DNA of 38,156 nucleotides, taken from positions 1-38,156 of the forward strand of contig REDK01000071.1 of NCBI GenBank assembly GCA_007693535.1. Direction: 5' to 3'. Each line of letters begins with the position of its first letter. The stretch's first letter is position 1. This DNA is from Chromatiaceae bacterium (GTDB lineage: Bacteria; Pseudomonadota; Gammaproteobacteria; Chromatiales; Chromatiaceae). The notes under the pieces were generated by a model. That model did not search any database. It was not told the origin of the DNA and worked only from the letters and a program-made list of their open reading frames with translations. This document shows, one piece after another, positions 26,535 through 34,714 of this stretch. A program made the translations under genes and the position numbers.

Positions 26535-27977
26535 TTACAGCAGGAAGATCGTGGCTAGACCGAGGAAGATGAAGAAGCCGCCGGAGTCGGTGGTGGCAGT
26601 GATCATGACCGAGCTGCCCAGGGCCGGGTCGCGCCCCAGGCGCTGGCGTATCAATGGGATCAGGACCCCGGCGGTGGCGGCCACCAGCAGGTTGAGCGTC
26701 ATCGCCGCCACCATCACCATCCCCAGTCCGCTATTGTGATAGACCAGCGCGGCCAAGGTGCCAATCACGCTGCCCCAAACCAGACCGTTGATCAGGGCGA
26801 CCCCCAGTTCCTTGAGCAACAGCCGACCCATGGCCGAGGGCTGCACCTGGCCCATGGCGAGCGCACGCACGATCATGGTAATGGTCTGATTGCCCGCATT
26901 GCCGCCAATGCCGGCGACGATCGGCATGAGCGCCGCCAGCGCCACCAACTGACTGATCGAACCCTCGAACAGGTCGATCACCCGCGAGGCGATTACCGCG
27001 GTCACCAGATTGATTGCCAGCCAGGCCCAGCGGTTTTTCACCGAGCGCAATACCGGGGCGAAGATGTCTTCTTCCTCGCGCAGACCGGCGTTGTTGAGGA
27101 TCTCGGTCTCGGTCTCTTCGCGGATGTAATCAACCACGTCGGCGACGGTGAGGCGCCCGATCAGGCGCTTGTCGGCATCCACCACCGGCATCGAGACCAG
27201 CTCGTAGCGTTCGAAGGCATTGGCGGCATGGTCGGCCTCGGCCTCCGGGCCGAACAGGATCAGACCCTTGGATTGCATCACGGCGGCGACCTCCACCTCC
27301 GGGTCGTTCACCAGCAGCATGTCCAGGGTCAGGATGCCGCGCAGCCGGTCCTCGCGATCGACCACGAACAGCTTGTCGGTGTGGTCCGGCAGGCGATCGA
27401 AGCGGCGCAGATAGCGCAGCACCACTTCCAGACGCACGTCCTCGCGCACCTTGACCAGGTCGAAGTCCATCAGGGCGCCGACACTGCCCTCTGGGTAGGA
27501 CATGGCGGCACGCACCTGCTCCTGTTCCTCGCGGTCCAGCGAGGCGAGCACCTCCTGCACCACCTCGGGCGGCAGGTCTGGGGCCAGATCGGCCAGCTCG
27601 TCGGCATCCAGGGACTCGACCGCAGCCTTGATCTCAGCCTCGTCCATGCTGCCGAGCAGGCTCTCGCGTACCGCATCGGAGACCTCCAGCAGGATGTCCC
27701 CGTCCTTGTCCGCCCGCACCAGATCCCAGACATAGAGCCGCTTGGCCAGCGGCAGGGCCTCCAGGATGAAGGCGATGTCGGCCGGATGCAGGCGGTCGAG
27801 CTTGGCCTGCAGGCGCGCCCGATGTTGCTGCTGGGTGATGGTCTCGACCAGGGCCTGGTGGGGCTGCTGCTGGCGCCGCTCGAGGTTCTCAACCAGTTGA
27901 TGGCGCGACAGCAGGCGTTCCACGTCCAGTAGTTGGCGCTGCAGCGCGTCTTGATTCGGGCGGGGCAGATCGGGCAT
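26535..27977 (-). CDS. mgtE: Magnesium transporter MgtE
   Basis: The 480-residue protein is a Mg2+ channel of the inner membrane. An N-terminal helical domain begins with LHPADIAFILEALPL, and repeats of the type ESLDADELADLAPDLPPE. Two CBS domains (about 190-310) bind Mg2+ and gate the pore. Then come five membrane helices with pore segments GGNAGNQTITMIVRALA and the last helix with TDSGGFFIFLGLATIFLL. The start ATG 27977 (MPDLPRPNQDALQRQ) agrees with relatives; ATG 28028 would add 17 residues without likeness. It is alone on its strand. No Mg riboswitch was seen in the leader, which is taken up by a repeat element. Confidence 0.95.
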   Translation of the reverse strand: MPDLPRPNQDALQRQLLDVERLLSRHQLVENLERRQQQPHQALVETITQQQHRARLQAKLDRLHPADIAFILEALPLAKRLYVWDLVRADKDGDILLEVSDAVRESLLGSMDEAEIKAAVESLDADELADLAPDLPPEVVQEVLASLDREEQEQVRAAMSYPEGSVGALMDFDLVKVREDVRLEVVLRYLRRFDRLPDHTDKLFVVDREDRLRGILTLDMLLVNDPEVEVAAVMQSKGLILFGPEAEADHAANAFERYELVSMPVVDADKRLIGRLTVADVVDYIREETETEILNNAGLREEEDIFAPVLRSVKNRWAWLAINLVTAVIASRVIDLFEGSISQLVALAALMPIVAGIGGNAGNQTITMIVRALAMGQVQPSAMGRLLLKELGVALINGLVWGSVIGTLAALVYHNSGLGMVMVAAMTLNLLVAATAGVLIPLIRQRLGRDPALGSSVMITATTDSGGFFIFLGLATIFLL

Positions 27978-28041
27978 CGGCGCAGACTCGGGTCGAGCGT
28001 TGAGGACGGCATGCGGCCGGGCCGGCAACCGGCATGGCGTG

Positions 28042-28208
28042 CACTTTAACTTAAGAAGCGGCAGTTGAACCGCCCCCGGGGTGCATCCCGCGGGGTGTCC
28101 GGCCAGGCACCAGGCGGCGGCAGCCGGATTCTATTCCAACGCCTGGTCTTGCCGGCGGGTGCCGCGCGGGGCCTGTCCCGGGGGTGGTCGCAACCGGCAC
28201 CCGCAAGG
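28042..28208. repeat. Second, partial copy of the 255-bp element
   Basis: This stretch matches the left part of the element at 4051-4305 in the same orientation. The terminal sequence AGAAGCGGCAGTTGAAC (28054-28070), the middle CTATTCCAACGC and GCCGCGCGGGGC are shared exactly, with many differences between. The matching inverted right end is missing. The copy begins 64 bases upstream of the mgtE start and so probably overlaps its promoter. Confidence 0.65.
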
Positions 28209-28400
28209 GGCTGCCCCGGCCATCGCGGCAGCTGGGACCAACCAGTCCGATGCCGCACGCAACGCTCCACCGCCCTTGCTCGGTTTAACCCGGCCGCGGG
28301 GCGGTCGCGAGCAGGGGCGCGCCGGGGATCTCGCGAGCGCCCCAGCGGGCTGGACTGATCACCCGATTCGGCGGACCTGGCAGACAACGCCGTGGGGCAG

Positions 28401-28505
28401 GCGGCTGAGCAGGGTCGGCGACATGCGACCATCGTGCTGCTCAATCCTGTTGGCCCTGCTGCTGATTCCCATGCGGCTGAGCAGGATCGGCGACGTGCGA
28501 TAATC
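28401..28505. repeat. Two 33-bp direct repeats 72 bp apart
   Basis: Copies at 28401-28433 and 28473-28505 (both starting GCGGCTGAGCAGG) match at 29 of 33 bases. They lie 70-174 bases before the patatin start. The period of 72 bases could place bound proteins on the same face of DNA, or the repeat may be a scattered intergenic element. Nothing else was recognised in 28209-28574. Confidence 0.65.
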
Positions 28506-28574
28506 AGGGGCTGCCAGCAGCCACCCGGGGATGGCTGGCCCATTTGCATCATCCACCATGGGGGATTGCCGGCG

Positions 28575-29795
28575 ATGACCAAACCAGCCGACCAGAGGCC
28601 CGCGACCGACTCGCCGTCAGGGACCAAGACGGACCTGCCCAACGCCATCCAACACCAGGGCCAGACCGAGCGCCCTGCCGGCGACAGCGCCAGCAGCGGG
28701 ACACCGGCGCCGGCCGGCGCTGCGCAAACGACGGCGCGGCGGACCCGCGCGACGCTCGATATCGACCTCGCCCTGCAGGGGGGTGGTTCCCACGGGGCCT
28801 TCGCCTGGGGGGTGCTCGACCGCCTGCTGGAAGAGCCCTGGCTGCGCATCGAGTGCGTCTCCGGCACCTCGGCTGGGGCAATGAATGCCGCCGTGCTCGC
28901 CGATGGCTACGCCGCCGGCGGTGCCGCGGGCGCGCGCAGCGCCTTGGAGCGCTTCTGGAAGCTGGTCTCCGATGCCGCCCAGTGGAGCCCGCTGCGGCGC
29001 AGCCCGCTCGACATGCTGATCGGGCGCTGGACCCTGGACTATTCCCCCGCCTTCATCGCCATGGATCTGGCTGCACGGCTGTTCTCGCCCTACGACCTGA
29101 ATCCGCTCGCCTTCAACCCCCTGCGCGACATCCTCGCTCAGAGCATCGATTTCGAGCGCCTGACCAACTCGCCGATCAAGGTCTTCGTCACCGCCACCAA
29201 TGTGCGCACTGGCCGCGGGCGTGTCTTCCGCAATGCCCATCTGACGCCGGACGTCCTGCTCGCCTCGGCCTGTCTACCGACCATGTTCCAGGCCATCGAG
29301 ATCGACGGCGACCCCTACTGGGACGGCGGCTATGCCGGCAACCCGACGATCACCCCGCTGGTGCGCGAATCCAACGCCTGCGACACCATCCTGGTGCAAA
29401 TCAACCCGGTCGAGCGCCCTGGTACCCCGCGCAGCGCCAACGAGATCTATAACCGCCTCAACGAGGTCTCCTTCAATGCCACGCTGCTGAAGGAGCTGCG
29501 CATGATCGCGGTGCTGCGGCGTCTGTTGGCCAGCCTTGGCGGCGAGCAGCGGCTGGCGGAACCGGGAATCGCACAAGAGGAATGGGCGTTGTGGGCGCAG
29601 ATGCGCATGCACCGTGTCAGCAGCGACCTGATGGTCGAACTCGGCTATTCGTCGAAGTTGAACGCGGAATGGGCGTTCCTGACCATGCTGCGCGATGAGG
29701 GCCGGCGTGCCGCTACCGCCTTCCTGGACCGACACTGGGACGACCTGGGCCGGGTCGCGACGCTCGACCTGGACGATCTGATGGATTGCTACTGA
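28575..29795 (+). CDS. Patatin-like phospholipase/acyl hydrolase
   Basis: The 406-residue protein has a disordered, polar head (1-60) and then a patatin domain. The oxyanion loop is LALQGGGSHGAFAWGVLD, the nucleophile elbow GTSAG (Ser99), and the catalytic Asp is in YWDGGYAGNP (Asp250). The C-terminal part (about 300-406) matches the extension seen in bacterial patatins often listed with DUF3734. No signal peptide is present, so it works in the cytoplasm, on lipids or another ester. It is 12 bases upstream of a GntP-type permease and clearly in operon with it. Since similar patatin genes lie beside 3-hydroxybutyrate genes in other proteobacteria, a link to polyhydroxyalkanoate or hydroxyacid use is possible but unproven. 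Start ATG 28575 lacks a strong ribosome-binding site. Confidence 0.88.
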   Translation: MTKPADQRPATDSPSGTKTDLPNAIQHQGQTERPAGDSASSGTPAPAGAAQTTARRTRATLDIDLALQGGGSHGAFAWGVLDRLLEEPWLRIECVSGTSAGAMNAAVLADGYAAGGAAGARSALERFWKLVSDAAQWSPLRRSPLDMLIGRWTLDYSPAFIAMDLAARLFSPYDLNPLAFNPLRDILAQSIDFERLTNSPIKVFVTATNVRTGRGRVFRNAHLTPDVLLASACLPTMFQAIEIDGDPYWDGGYAGNPTITPLVRESNACDTILVQINPVERPGTPRSANEIYNRLNEVSFNATLLKELRMIAVLRRLLASLGGEQRLAEPGIAQEEWALWAQMRMHRVSSDLMVELGYSSKLNAEWAFLTMLRDEGRRAATAFLDRHWDDLGRVATLDLDDLMDCY

Positions 29796-29807
29796 GGAGC
29801 TATACCG

Positions 29808-31274
29808 ATGATTCTGCTCGGTTTTATCGGCATCCTGCTCGCCCTGGCCCTGCTCATCGGGCTCGCCTACCGCGGCTGGAGCGTGCTGTTGCTGGCCCCG
29901 GGTGCCGCCCTGCTGGCAGCGCTCCTGTCCGGCGAACCCATGCTGGCGCACTGGACCCTGACCTTCATGCGCGGGGCGGCCGGCTTCTTCGCCCAGTTCT
30001 TCCCGATCTTTCTGCTGGGTGCCCTGTTCGGCAAGCTGATGGACGACAGCGGCTCGGTGCAGTCCATCGCCCGCTTCATGGGCGCGCGCCTGGGGGCGCG
30101 TCACGCGGTGCTGGCGGTGGTGCTGGCCGGGGCCATGGTGACCTATGGCGGAGTCAGCCTGTTCGTTGCCTTCTTCGTGCTGGCGCCGATGGCGCACGCC
30201 CTGTTCCGTGACGCCGACATCCCGCATCGGCTGATGCCGGCGGCGATCATGCTCGGGACCGCCAGCTTCACCATGTCGGCCATGCCGGGCACCCCGGCGA
30301 TCCAGAACGCCATCCCCATGCCGTTCTTTGGGACCACCCCGTTCGCCGCCCCGGGGCTGGGGTTGATCGCCTCGGTCATCATGCTGCTGTTCGGCCTCTG
30401 GTGGCTGGGGCTGCGGGTCGCCGGCGCCCGCCGCCAGGGGCTGGGCTTCCAGGGCGCGGCGGTCCAACTGGACCCGGACACGGCCGCCGATGATCCCTAT
30501 GTGCGCGAGCGCGCGAGCACCGCCCAGTCCTTCGATCCGGCCGAGGTGCATCATGGCCAGCGCAGCCTCGCGCTGCCGCCGGTGTGGGTGGCCTTGCTGC
30601 CCCTGGCACTGGTGGTGGCGGTCAATCTGCTGATGTCCCTGGTGATCCTCCCGCGCCTGGATCTCGGGTTCCTGGCCGAGGCGCGCTGGGGACCGAGTTC
30701 GCTCGCCTCGGTCGGCGGCATCTGGTCGGTGGTGGTCGCCCTGATCGCCGCCATCCTGTTGCTGATCGCGCTCAATCATCGGCGGCTGCCCAACCTGCGC
30801 GACAGCATCGATGCCGGCGCCAATGCCGCGGTATTACCAGTGATCAGCGTGGCGAGCCTGGTCGGCTTCGGCGGGGTGGTGGCCGCCCTGCCGGCGTTTC
30901 AGTTGGTCAGCGAATGGGTGCTCGGGATCGGTGGCGGACCGCTGGTCTCGTTGGCCCTGTCCACCAATATCCTGGCCGGGCTGACCGGCTCGGCCTCGGG
31001 CGGCCTGACCATCGCCCTGGAGGCCCTGGGGTCGACCTACATGCAACTGGCGGCGGAGATCGGCATGGACCCGGCCCTGTTGCACCGGGTGGCGGCGATC
31101 GCCTCCGGCACCCTCGATACCCTGCCCCACAACGGTGCCGTGGTCACCCTGCTGGCGGTGTGCGGGGCAACCCATCGCGAGAGCTATTTCGACATCGTGA
31201 TGGCCTGCGTGGTCAGCGCCCTGCTGGCGCTGGTGGCCGTGATCGTGCTCGGCACCCTGTTCGGCTCGTTTTGA
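29808..31274 (+). CDS. GntP-family permease (hydroxyacid/gluconate-type transporter)
   Basis: The 488-residue protein has 12-14 hydrophobic helices and the marks of the GntP family: FFPIFLLGALFGKLMDDSGS, VTYGGVSLFVAFFVLAPMA, TMSAMPGTPAIQNAIP, TNILAGLTGSASGGLTIALE and SGTLDTLPHNGAVVTLLAVC. The family imports gluconate, or short hydroxyacids such as D-3-hydroxybutyrate, with protons. The patatin gene just upstream and the CoA-transferase genes 3 kb downstream favour a short-chain hydroxyacid over gluconate, but this is inference. GAGGAG precedes ATG 29808 with good spacing. A soluble loop of about 45 residues between helices (about 210-255) is polar. The stop is followed by no obvious terminator. 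Confidence 0.88.
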   Translation: MILLGFIGILLALALLIGLAYRGWSVLLLAPGAALLAALLSGEPMLAHWTLTFMRGAAGFFAQFFPIFLLGALFGKLMDDSGSVQSIARFMGARLGARHAVLAVVLAGAMVTYGGVSLFVAFFVLAPMAHALFRDADIPHRLMPAAIMLGTASFTMSAMPGTPAIQNAIPMPFFGTTPFAAPGLGLIASVIMLLFGLWWLGLRVAGARRQGLGFQGAAVQLDPDTAADDPYVRERASTAQSFDPAEVHHGQRSLALPPVWVALLPLALVVAVNLLMSLVILPRLDLGFLAEARWGPSSLASVGGIWSVVVALIAAILLLIALNHRRLPNLRDSIDAGANAAVLPVISVASLVGFGGVVAALPAFQLVSEWVLGIGGGPLVSLALSTNILAGLTGSASGGLTIALEALGSTYMQLAAEIGMDPALLHRVAAIASGTLDTLPHNGAVVTLLAVCGATHRESYFDIVMACVVSALLALVAVIVLGTLFGSF

Positions 31275-31460
31275 GCTTGGCCGCGGGGGCGCGCGGCTCG
31301 GGATTCGGACCCGGATGCCGGCTTCCGGGATTCTGGACCGCCCGCTGGCGCCGCGGCCACCCATGCACCCCCATGCACCCGCGTAGGGCATGGTGAGGCG
31401 GCGGCGCCGACGGGCTATGTTGATCGCCCCCGCGGTCACCGCCGGAGTCGGTCCTCAACG

Positions 31461-32273
31461 ATGCGCCATCCCCTGCTGACCCTGCCCTGGCGCGCAGTGC
31501 CGCGCGCGTGCCGGGATGCGGCGGCCCAAATTGCTGCCTTGCCTCCTTATCAGATCGCCCTGTGGCCGGACGGCTGGGAACTGGAGGCCGGTGCCGTGCT
31601 GGTGGGCGAGACCCATGCGATGGCCGAGGCCCGCCGGTGGTATCAGAGCCGGGATCGGCGGCTCGGCACCCAGGGAACGACACATGCCAACCGGCGCGGT
31701 GCCACCCCCGCGGCCAGCGGTATGGCCGGCCCAGCACCCGGGCTGGACCACATCATGCGCCTGCATGGCGTATTCGTGCCGCGCGCCGTGGTAGCCCTGG
31801 CGGGGCAGCGCTTTCCGAGCGAGGCGACCGCCTCGGTGGCCCTGCAACTGATCGCTGGTGACTGGATCGCGTCCCAGCGACGGGTGCTGCTGACGGCCCC
31901 GCAGTCGGCCCTGGCCCTCCGCGAGCGCGCCTGGTGTGGGTCGCGCCATCGCCAACTGGCGACCGCCGACCAGGTTGCCGCGCTGATCGAGGAACTGCTC
32001 GCCGATTGCGTGCAGGAAGGCCTGGCTACACCGGCCGCCTGCGCGGTGCGGGTGCGCGCCGATGCTGGCTTCGAACTGCGGACCTGGCGCTGCCGGATCA
32101 GCGCGGACCTGGACCACGCGGGCTGTGTCCGCCTCCAGGCGTCCCTGGCGCTGGCCCTGATCCCCTGGAACCGTGCCCTGATTCGAGATGGCGCCCCCAC
32201 GCTGCTGATCAGTGTGCAGGTGGTACCAGCGGCCGTCACCGGCCGGGTCGTAGCGGGGCTGGACCCGGGCTAG
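31461..32273 (+). CDS. Conserved-looking protein of unknown function
   Basis: The 270-residue protein shows no family I recognise. It opens with MRHPLLTLPWRAVPRACRDA, has a low-complexity middle (about 70-95), then a region with LHGVFVPRAVVALAGQRFPS, and ends with a beta-rich part (TLLISVQVVPAAVTGRVVAG). No signal peptide or membrane helix is evident. The long, clean frame with strong third-base GC bias suggests a real gene. It follows the permease by 186 bases on the same strand. GGAG lies about 13 bases before ATG 31461. The function is not known. Confidence 0.5.
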   Translation: MRHPLLTLPWRAVPRACRDAAAQIAALPPYQIALWPDGWELEAGAVLVGETHAMAEARRWYQSRDRRLGTQGTTHANRRGATPAASGMAGPAPGLDHIMRLHGVFVPRAVVALAGQRFPSEATASVALQLIAGDWIASQRRVLLTAPQSALALRERAWCGSRHRQLATADQVAALIEELLADCVQEGLATPAACAVRVRADAGFELRTWRCRISADLDHAGCVRLQASLALALIPWNRALIRDGAPTLLISVQVVPAAVTGRVVAGLDPG

Positions 32274-32370
32274 CCGGGGTGGGCCGGCTCGCGGTGGAAA
32301 GCAGATTCAGAATCGGGATGAGACGGCCGACCGTTGCCCTCCGTATGGTCGTCTGCTCCCCCGTTGCGTC

Positions 32371-32418
32371 GTCGGCCAGGCATTGGGCGGCGTGCTGTTC
32401 ATCGACGAGGCCTACCAG
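32371..32418 (+). pseudogene. Fragment of a CbbX/SpoVK-like AAA+ ATPase gene
   Basis: This 48-base frame reads VGQALGGVLFIDEAYQ, which matches the Walker B region (GGVLFIDEAY) of the CbbX/SpoVK group of AAA+ proteins. On either side the frame has no further family likeness and no start codon. It lies in the 160-base gap between the unknown protein and the convergent flavoprotein gene. The best explanation is a relic of an ATPase gene removed by rearrangement. Chance similarity is possible given the short length. Confidence 0.35.
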
Positions 32419-32434
32419 CATCGTCGGGATCGCA

Positions 32435-33994
32435 TCAGGAGAGCAGCCGGGGCCACAGGCGAGGTTCGAGCACCGCAGCCGCGGAAAACCCGCCCATGAA
32501 TGCGCCCTGGATGCCAGGACTGATCGCGTCCTGGCCGGCGAGCAGCAGGCCGGGAACCGGCGTGCGGACGCCGACCGATGGATCGAGGAGCCGCTCGGCC
32601 GTCATCTCCAGCCCGTACATGGCGCCCCGGTCGGCCCGCACGAACGCGGCCTGCGAGAGGGGGGTGGAGAGTTCTTCGAAGGCGATCAGAGGTGCCAATC
32701 GGGGGAAATGACGCTCGAACTGGGCGCGGACGACCCGCGCGATGCGCGCCTTCGCCGCCCGATACTCCGGGGGGCGGCTCCCCGGCGCGCTCCCGGACCA
32801 GGCCGCGAACGGCTCCCAGGGACATGGCAGGATCACCTCGGCCGTGTGTCGATTCGCATCCCGATGCGCGGGGTCTTTCAGTGAGTGGAAGGACACCAGC
32901 ATCGAGGGGGCTTCCTCCTCCAGGGGGTGCTCCCAGAGCGCACCGATGTCGTCGCGCTCGTAGATCCGAAGGCTTGCCGGCGTGGCCCCGTGGGCGCGGA
33001 TGTCGCCGCGGAAGCCCAGGTAGAGGCAGACGTAGGAGAATCCGGCCCGCAGGGCGCTCACCGCCTCGCACCATGCTCCAGCCACGCCCGCCGGCAAGGC
33101 CGCGGCCGTGTTATGCGCCCCCATGGCCGAGACGACAGCGGACGCATCGATCGGCTCCCCGCCGGCGAGACGCACGCCGGCGACCTTGCCCGAGGTCACC
33201 CGGATCTCCGCGACCGGGGCGCGGGTGCGGAGCTGCCCCCCCGCCGCGGCGACCGTCGGTGCGAGCGCCTCAGCGAAGAGGCCCGGTCCGCCGACCGGGT
33301 AATAGGCGCCGGCCGCTTGGCTCTCGGTCACCAGGGCATGGACCGCGAACGGCGAGCGATCGGGCGGGACGCCATAGTCGCCCCAACGCGCGCCCAAGAC
33401 CGCGGCCAGCCGGCGGTCTCGGATCCCCGCAAGCGCCTCGGCCGTCGTGGTCCCGACCACGCGGCGCAGCCGATCTCCCCCCAGGGCACGCATCAGCCCC
33501 CCGACGGGATTGGGCATCGCCTTGGAGGCGAAGAGGCGCAGCAGCGCCGACCGGGCCTCCTCCGAGGCCTTGAAATAGGCGTCGATGGCGGCGGATTCGT
33601 GCGGAAACCTGCCCTTGAGGCCTGCCACCAGGGCCGACCGCGGTGCCTCGATTGCGATCTCCAGATCGGGCAGTCGCAGGATCTCGTAGGGTGAGCCGAT
33701 GCTGGCGAACCGCAGCCGGCCGTCCGACACCCATCGCATCAGACGGCCGAGCTGGCCGTCACGCCCGGGCACCTCTCCCAGGCCCCCGATGTAGTGCACC
33801 CCGGCGGCGAAGGCATAGCCGTCGCGCTCGAACGCCTGCGTCAAGCCACCGAGCCGCAGGTGCTGCTCCAAGACCAGGACCCGCCGGCCACATTTGGCCA
33901 GCGCCGCCGCCGCCGTGAGGCCGCCGATACCGGAGCCGATGACAATCGTGTCGAATGCTTGAGGCTGCGAGCGCGACCGCATCGTCAGGCTCAC
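32435..33994 (-). CDS. RetSat/CrtI-like FAD-dependent oxidoreductase
   Basis: The 519-residue protein starts with a dinucleotide-binding motif, VIGSGIGGLTAAAALAKCG (about 18-36), then VLVLEQHLRLGGLTQAFERD and AFAAGVHYIGGLG. It ends with VPGLLLAGQDAISPGIQG, close to the carotenoid isomerase/retinol saturase branch of the CrtI family rather than phytoene desaturase. These enzymes isomerise or reduce conjugated polyenes. The YYPVGGPGLFAEALAP segment is also typical. It is 21 bases after the CoA-transferase beta gene and probably shares its mRNA. Its substrate is unknown; it need not be a carotenoid, because relatives are found in non-pigmented bacteria. GTG 33994 and ATG 33982 are both possible starts. 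Confidence 0.82.
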   Translation of the reverse strand: MSLTMRSRSQPQAFDTIVIGSGIGGLTAAAALAKCGRRVLVLEQHLRLGGLTQAFERDGYAFAAGVHYIGGLGEVPGRDGQLGRLMRWVSDGRLRFASIGSPYEILRLPDLEIAIEAPRSALVAGLKGRFPHESAAIDAYFKASEEARSALLRLFASKAMPNPVGGLMRALGGDRLRRVVGTTTAEALAGIRDRRLAAVLGARWGDYGVPPDRSPFAVHALVTESQAAGAYYPVGGPGLFAEALAPTVAAAGGQLRTRAPVAEIRVTSGKVAGVRLAGGEPIDASAVVSAMGAHNTAAALPAGVAGAWCEAVSALRAGFSYVCLYLGFRGDIRAHGATPASLRIYERDDIGALWEHPLEEEAPSMLVSFHSLKDPAHRDANRHTAEVILPCPWEPFAAWSGSAPGSRPPEYRAAKARIARVVRAQFERHFPRLAPLIAFEELSTPLSQAAFVRADRGAMYGLEMTAERLLDPSVGVRTPVPGLLLAGQDAISPGIQGAFMGGFSAAAVLEPRLWPRLLS

Positions 33995-34015
33995 TGCTGA
34001 TCTTTCAGCATCGCC

Positions 34016-34672
34016 TCAGCCGGGCAGTTGCATGGTGGGCACCTGGTCCGGCACCAGCAGACGCGCACTGGTATTGGCCAGCACCTCATCCACGGTGACA
34101 TTCGGTGCGATCTCCTTGAGCACTAGACCCTGCTCGGTGGGTTCGATCACCGCCAACTCGGTCACCACCAGATCCACCCGCCGCACCGAGGTAAGGGGCA
34201 GGGTGCATTCGGGCACGATCTTGGGCGTTCCGCGTGCGGTGTGGGTCATGGCAACGATGACGCGGCGCGCCCCGCACACCAGATCCATCGCCCCGCCCAT
34301 GCCCGGTACCATCTTGCCCGGCACCATCCAGTTGGCGAGATGGCCGGCCTCGTCCACCTGCAGGCCACCGAGTACGGTGACATCGAGATGGCCGCCCCGG
34401 ATCAACCCGAACGACATCGCACTATCGATGCTGGTGGCCCCGGGCAGGGCCGATACGTAGCCGCCGCCGGCATCGGTGAGATCAGGCTCTTCCATGCCCT
34501 CCTCCGGCACCGGCCCCATGCCGATGATGCCGTTCTCGGATTGGAAATAGACCTCCAACCCCGGCGGCAGATGATTGGCCACCAGCGTCGGCAAGCCAAT
34601 GCCCAGGTTAACCAGGTTGCCTGGCTGCAGTTCCTGTACCACCCGGGTCGCGATCAGAATGCGCTGATCCAT
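34016..34672 (-). CDS. scoB: 3-oxoacid CoA-transferase, subunit B
   Basis: The 218-residue subunit holds the catalytic Glu46 in VYFQSENGIIGMG, the residue that forms the enzyme-CoA thioester. LVNLGIGLPTLVANHL and DSAMSFGLIRGGHLDVTVLG are conserved, and VPGKMVPGMGGAMDLV ends the core. With subunit A it moves CoA between a 3-oxoacid such as acetoacetate and another acid such as succinate or acetate. AAGAGG nine bases before ATG 34672 is a good ribosome site. It follows subunit A by 42 bases. Preference for acetoacetate or for 3-oxoadipate cannot be decided from sequence; no aromatic pathway genes are near. Confidence 0.93.
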   Translation of the reverse strand: MDQRILIATRVVQELQPGNLVNLGIGLPTLVANHLPPGLEVYFQSENGIIGMGPVPEEGMEEPDLTDAGGGYVSALPGATSIDSAMSFGLIRGGHLDVTVLGGLQVDEAGHLANWMVPGKMVPGMGGAMDLVCGARRVIVAMTHTARGTPKIVPECTLPLTSVRRVDLVVTELAVIEPTEQGLVLKEIAPNVTVDEVLANTSARLLVPDQVPTMQLPG

Positions 34673-34714
34673 GATGCATGGCCTCTTGCTTGGGGTTCGG
34701 CTGAACGGTGCAGG

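Noticed and set aside
27978-28210. An Mg2+ riboswitch (M-box or mgtA type) in front of mgtE.
   Set aside because: The leader is short and GC-rich and is occupied by a dispersed repeat also found near smc.
29274-30779. A 501-codon minus-strand frame across the patatin and permease genes.
   Set aside because: It is His/Gln/Gly-rich with no family likeness and covers two clear plus-strand genes.
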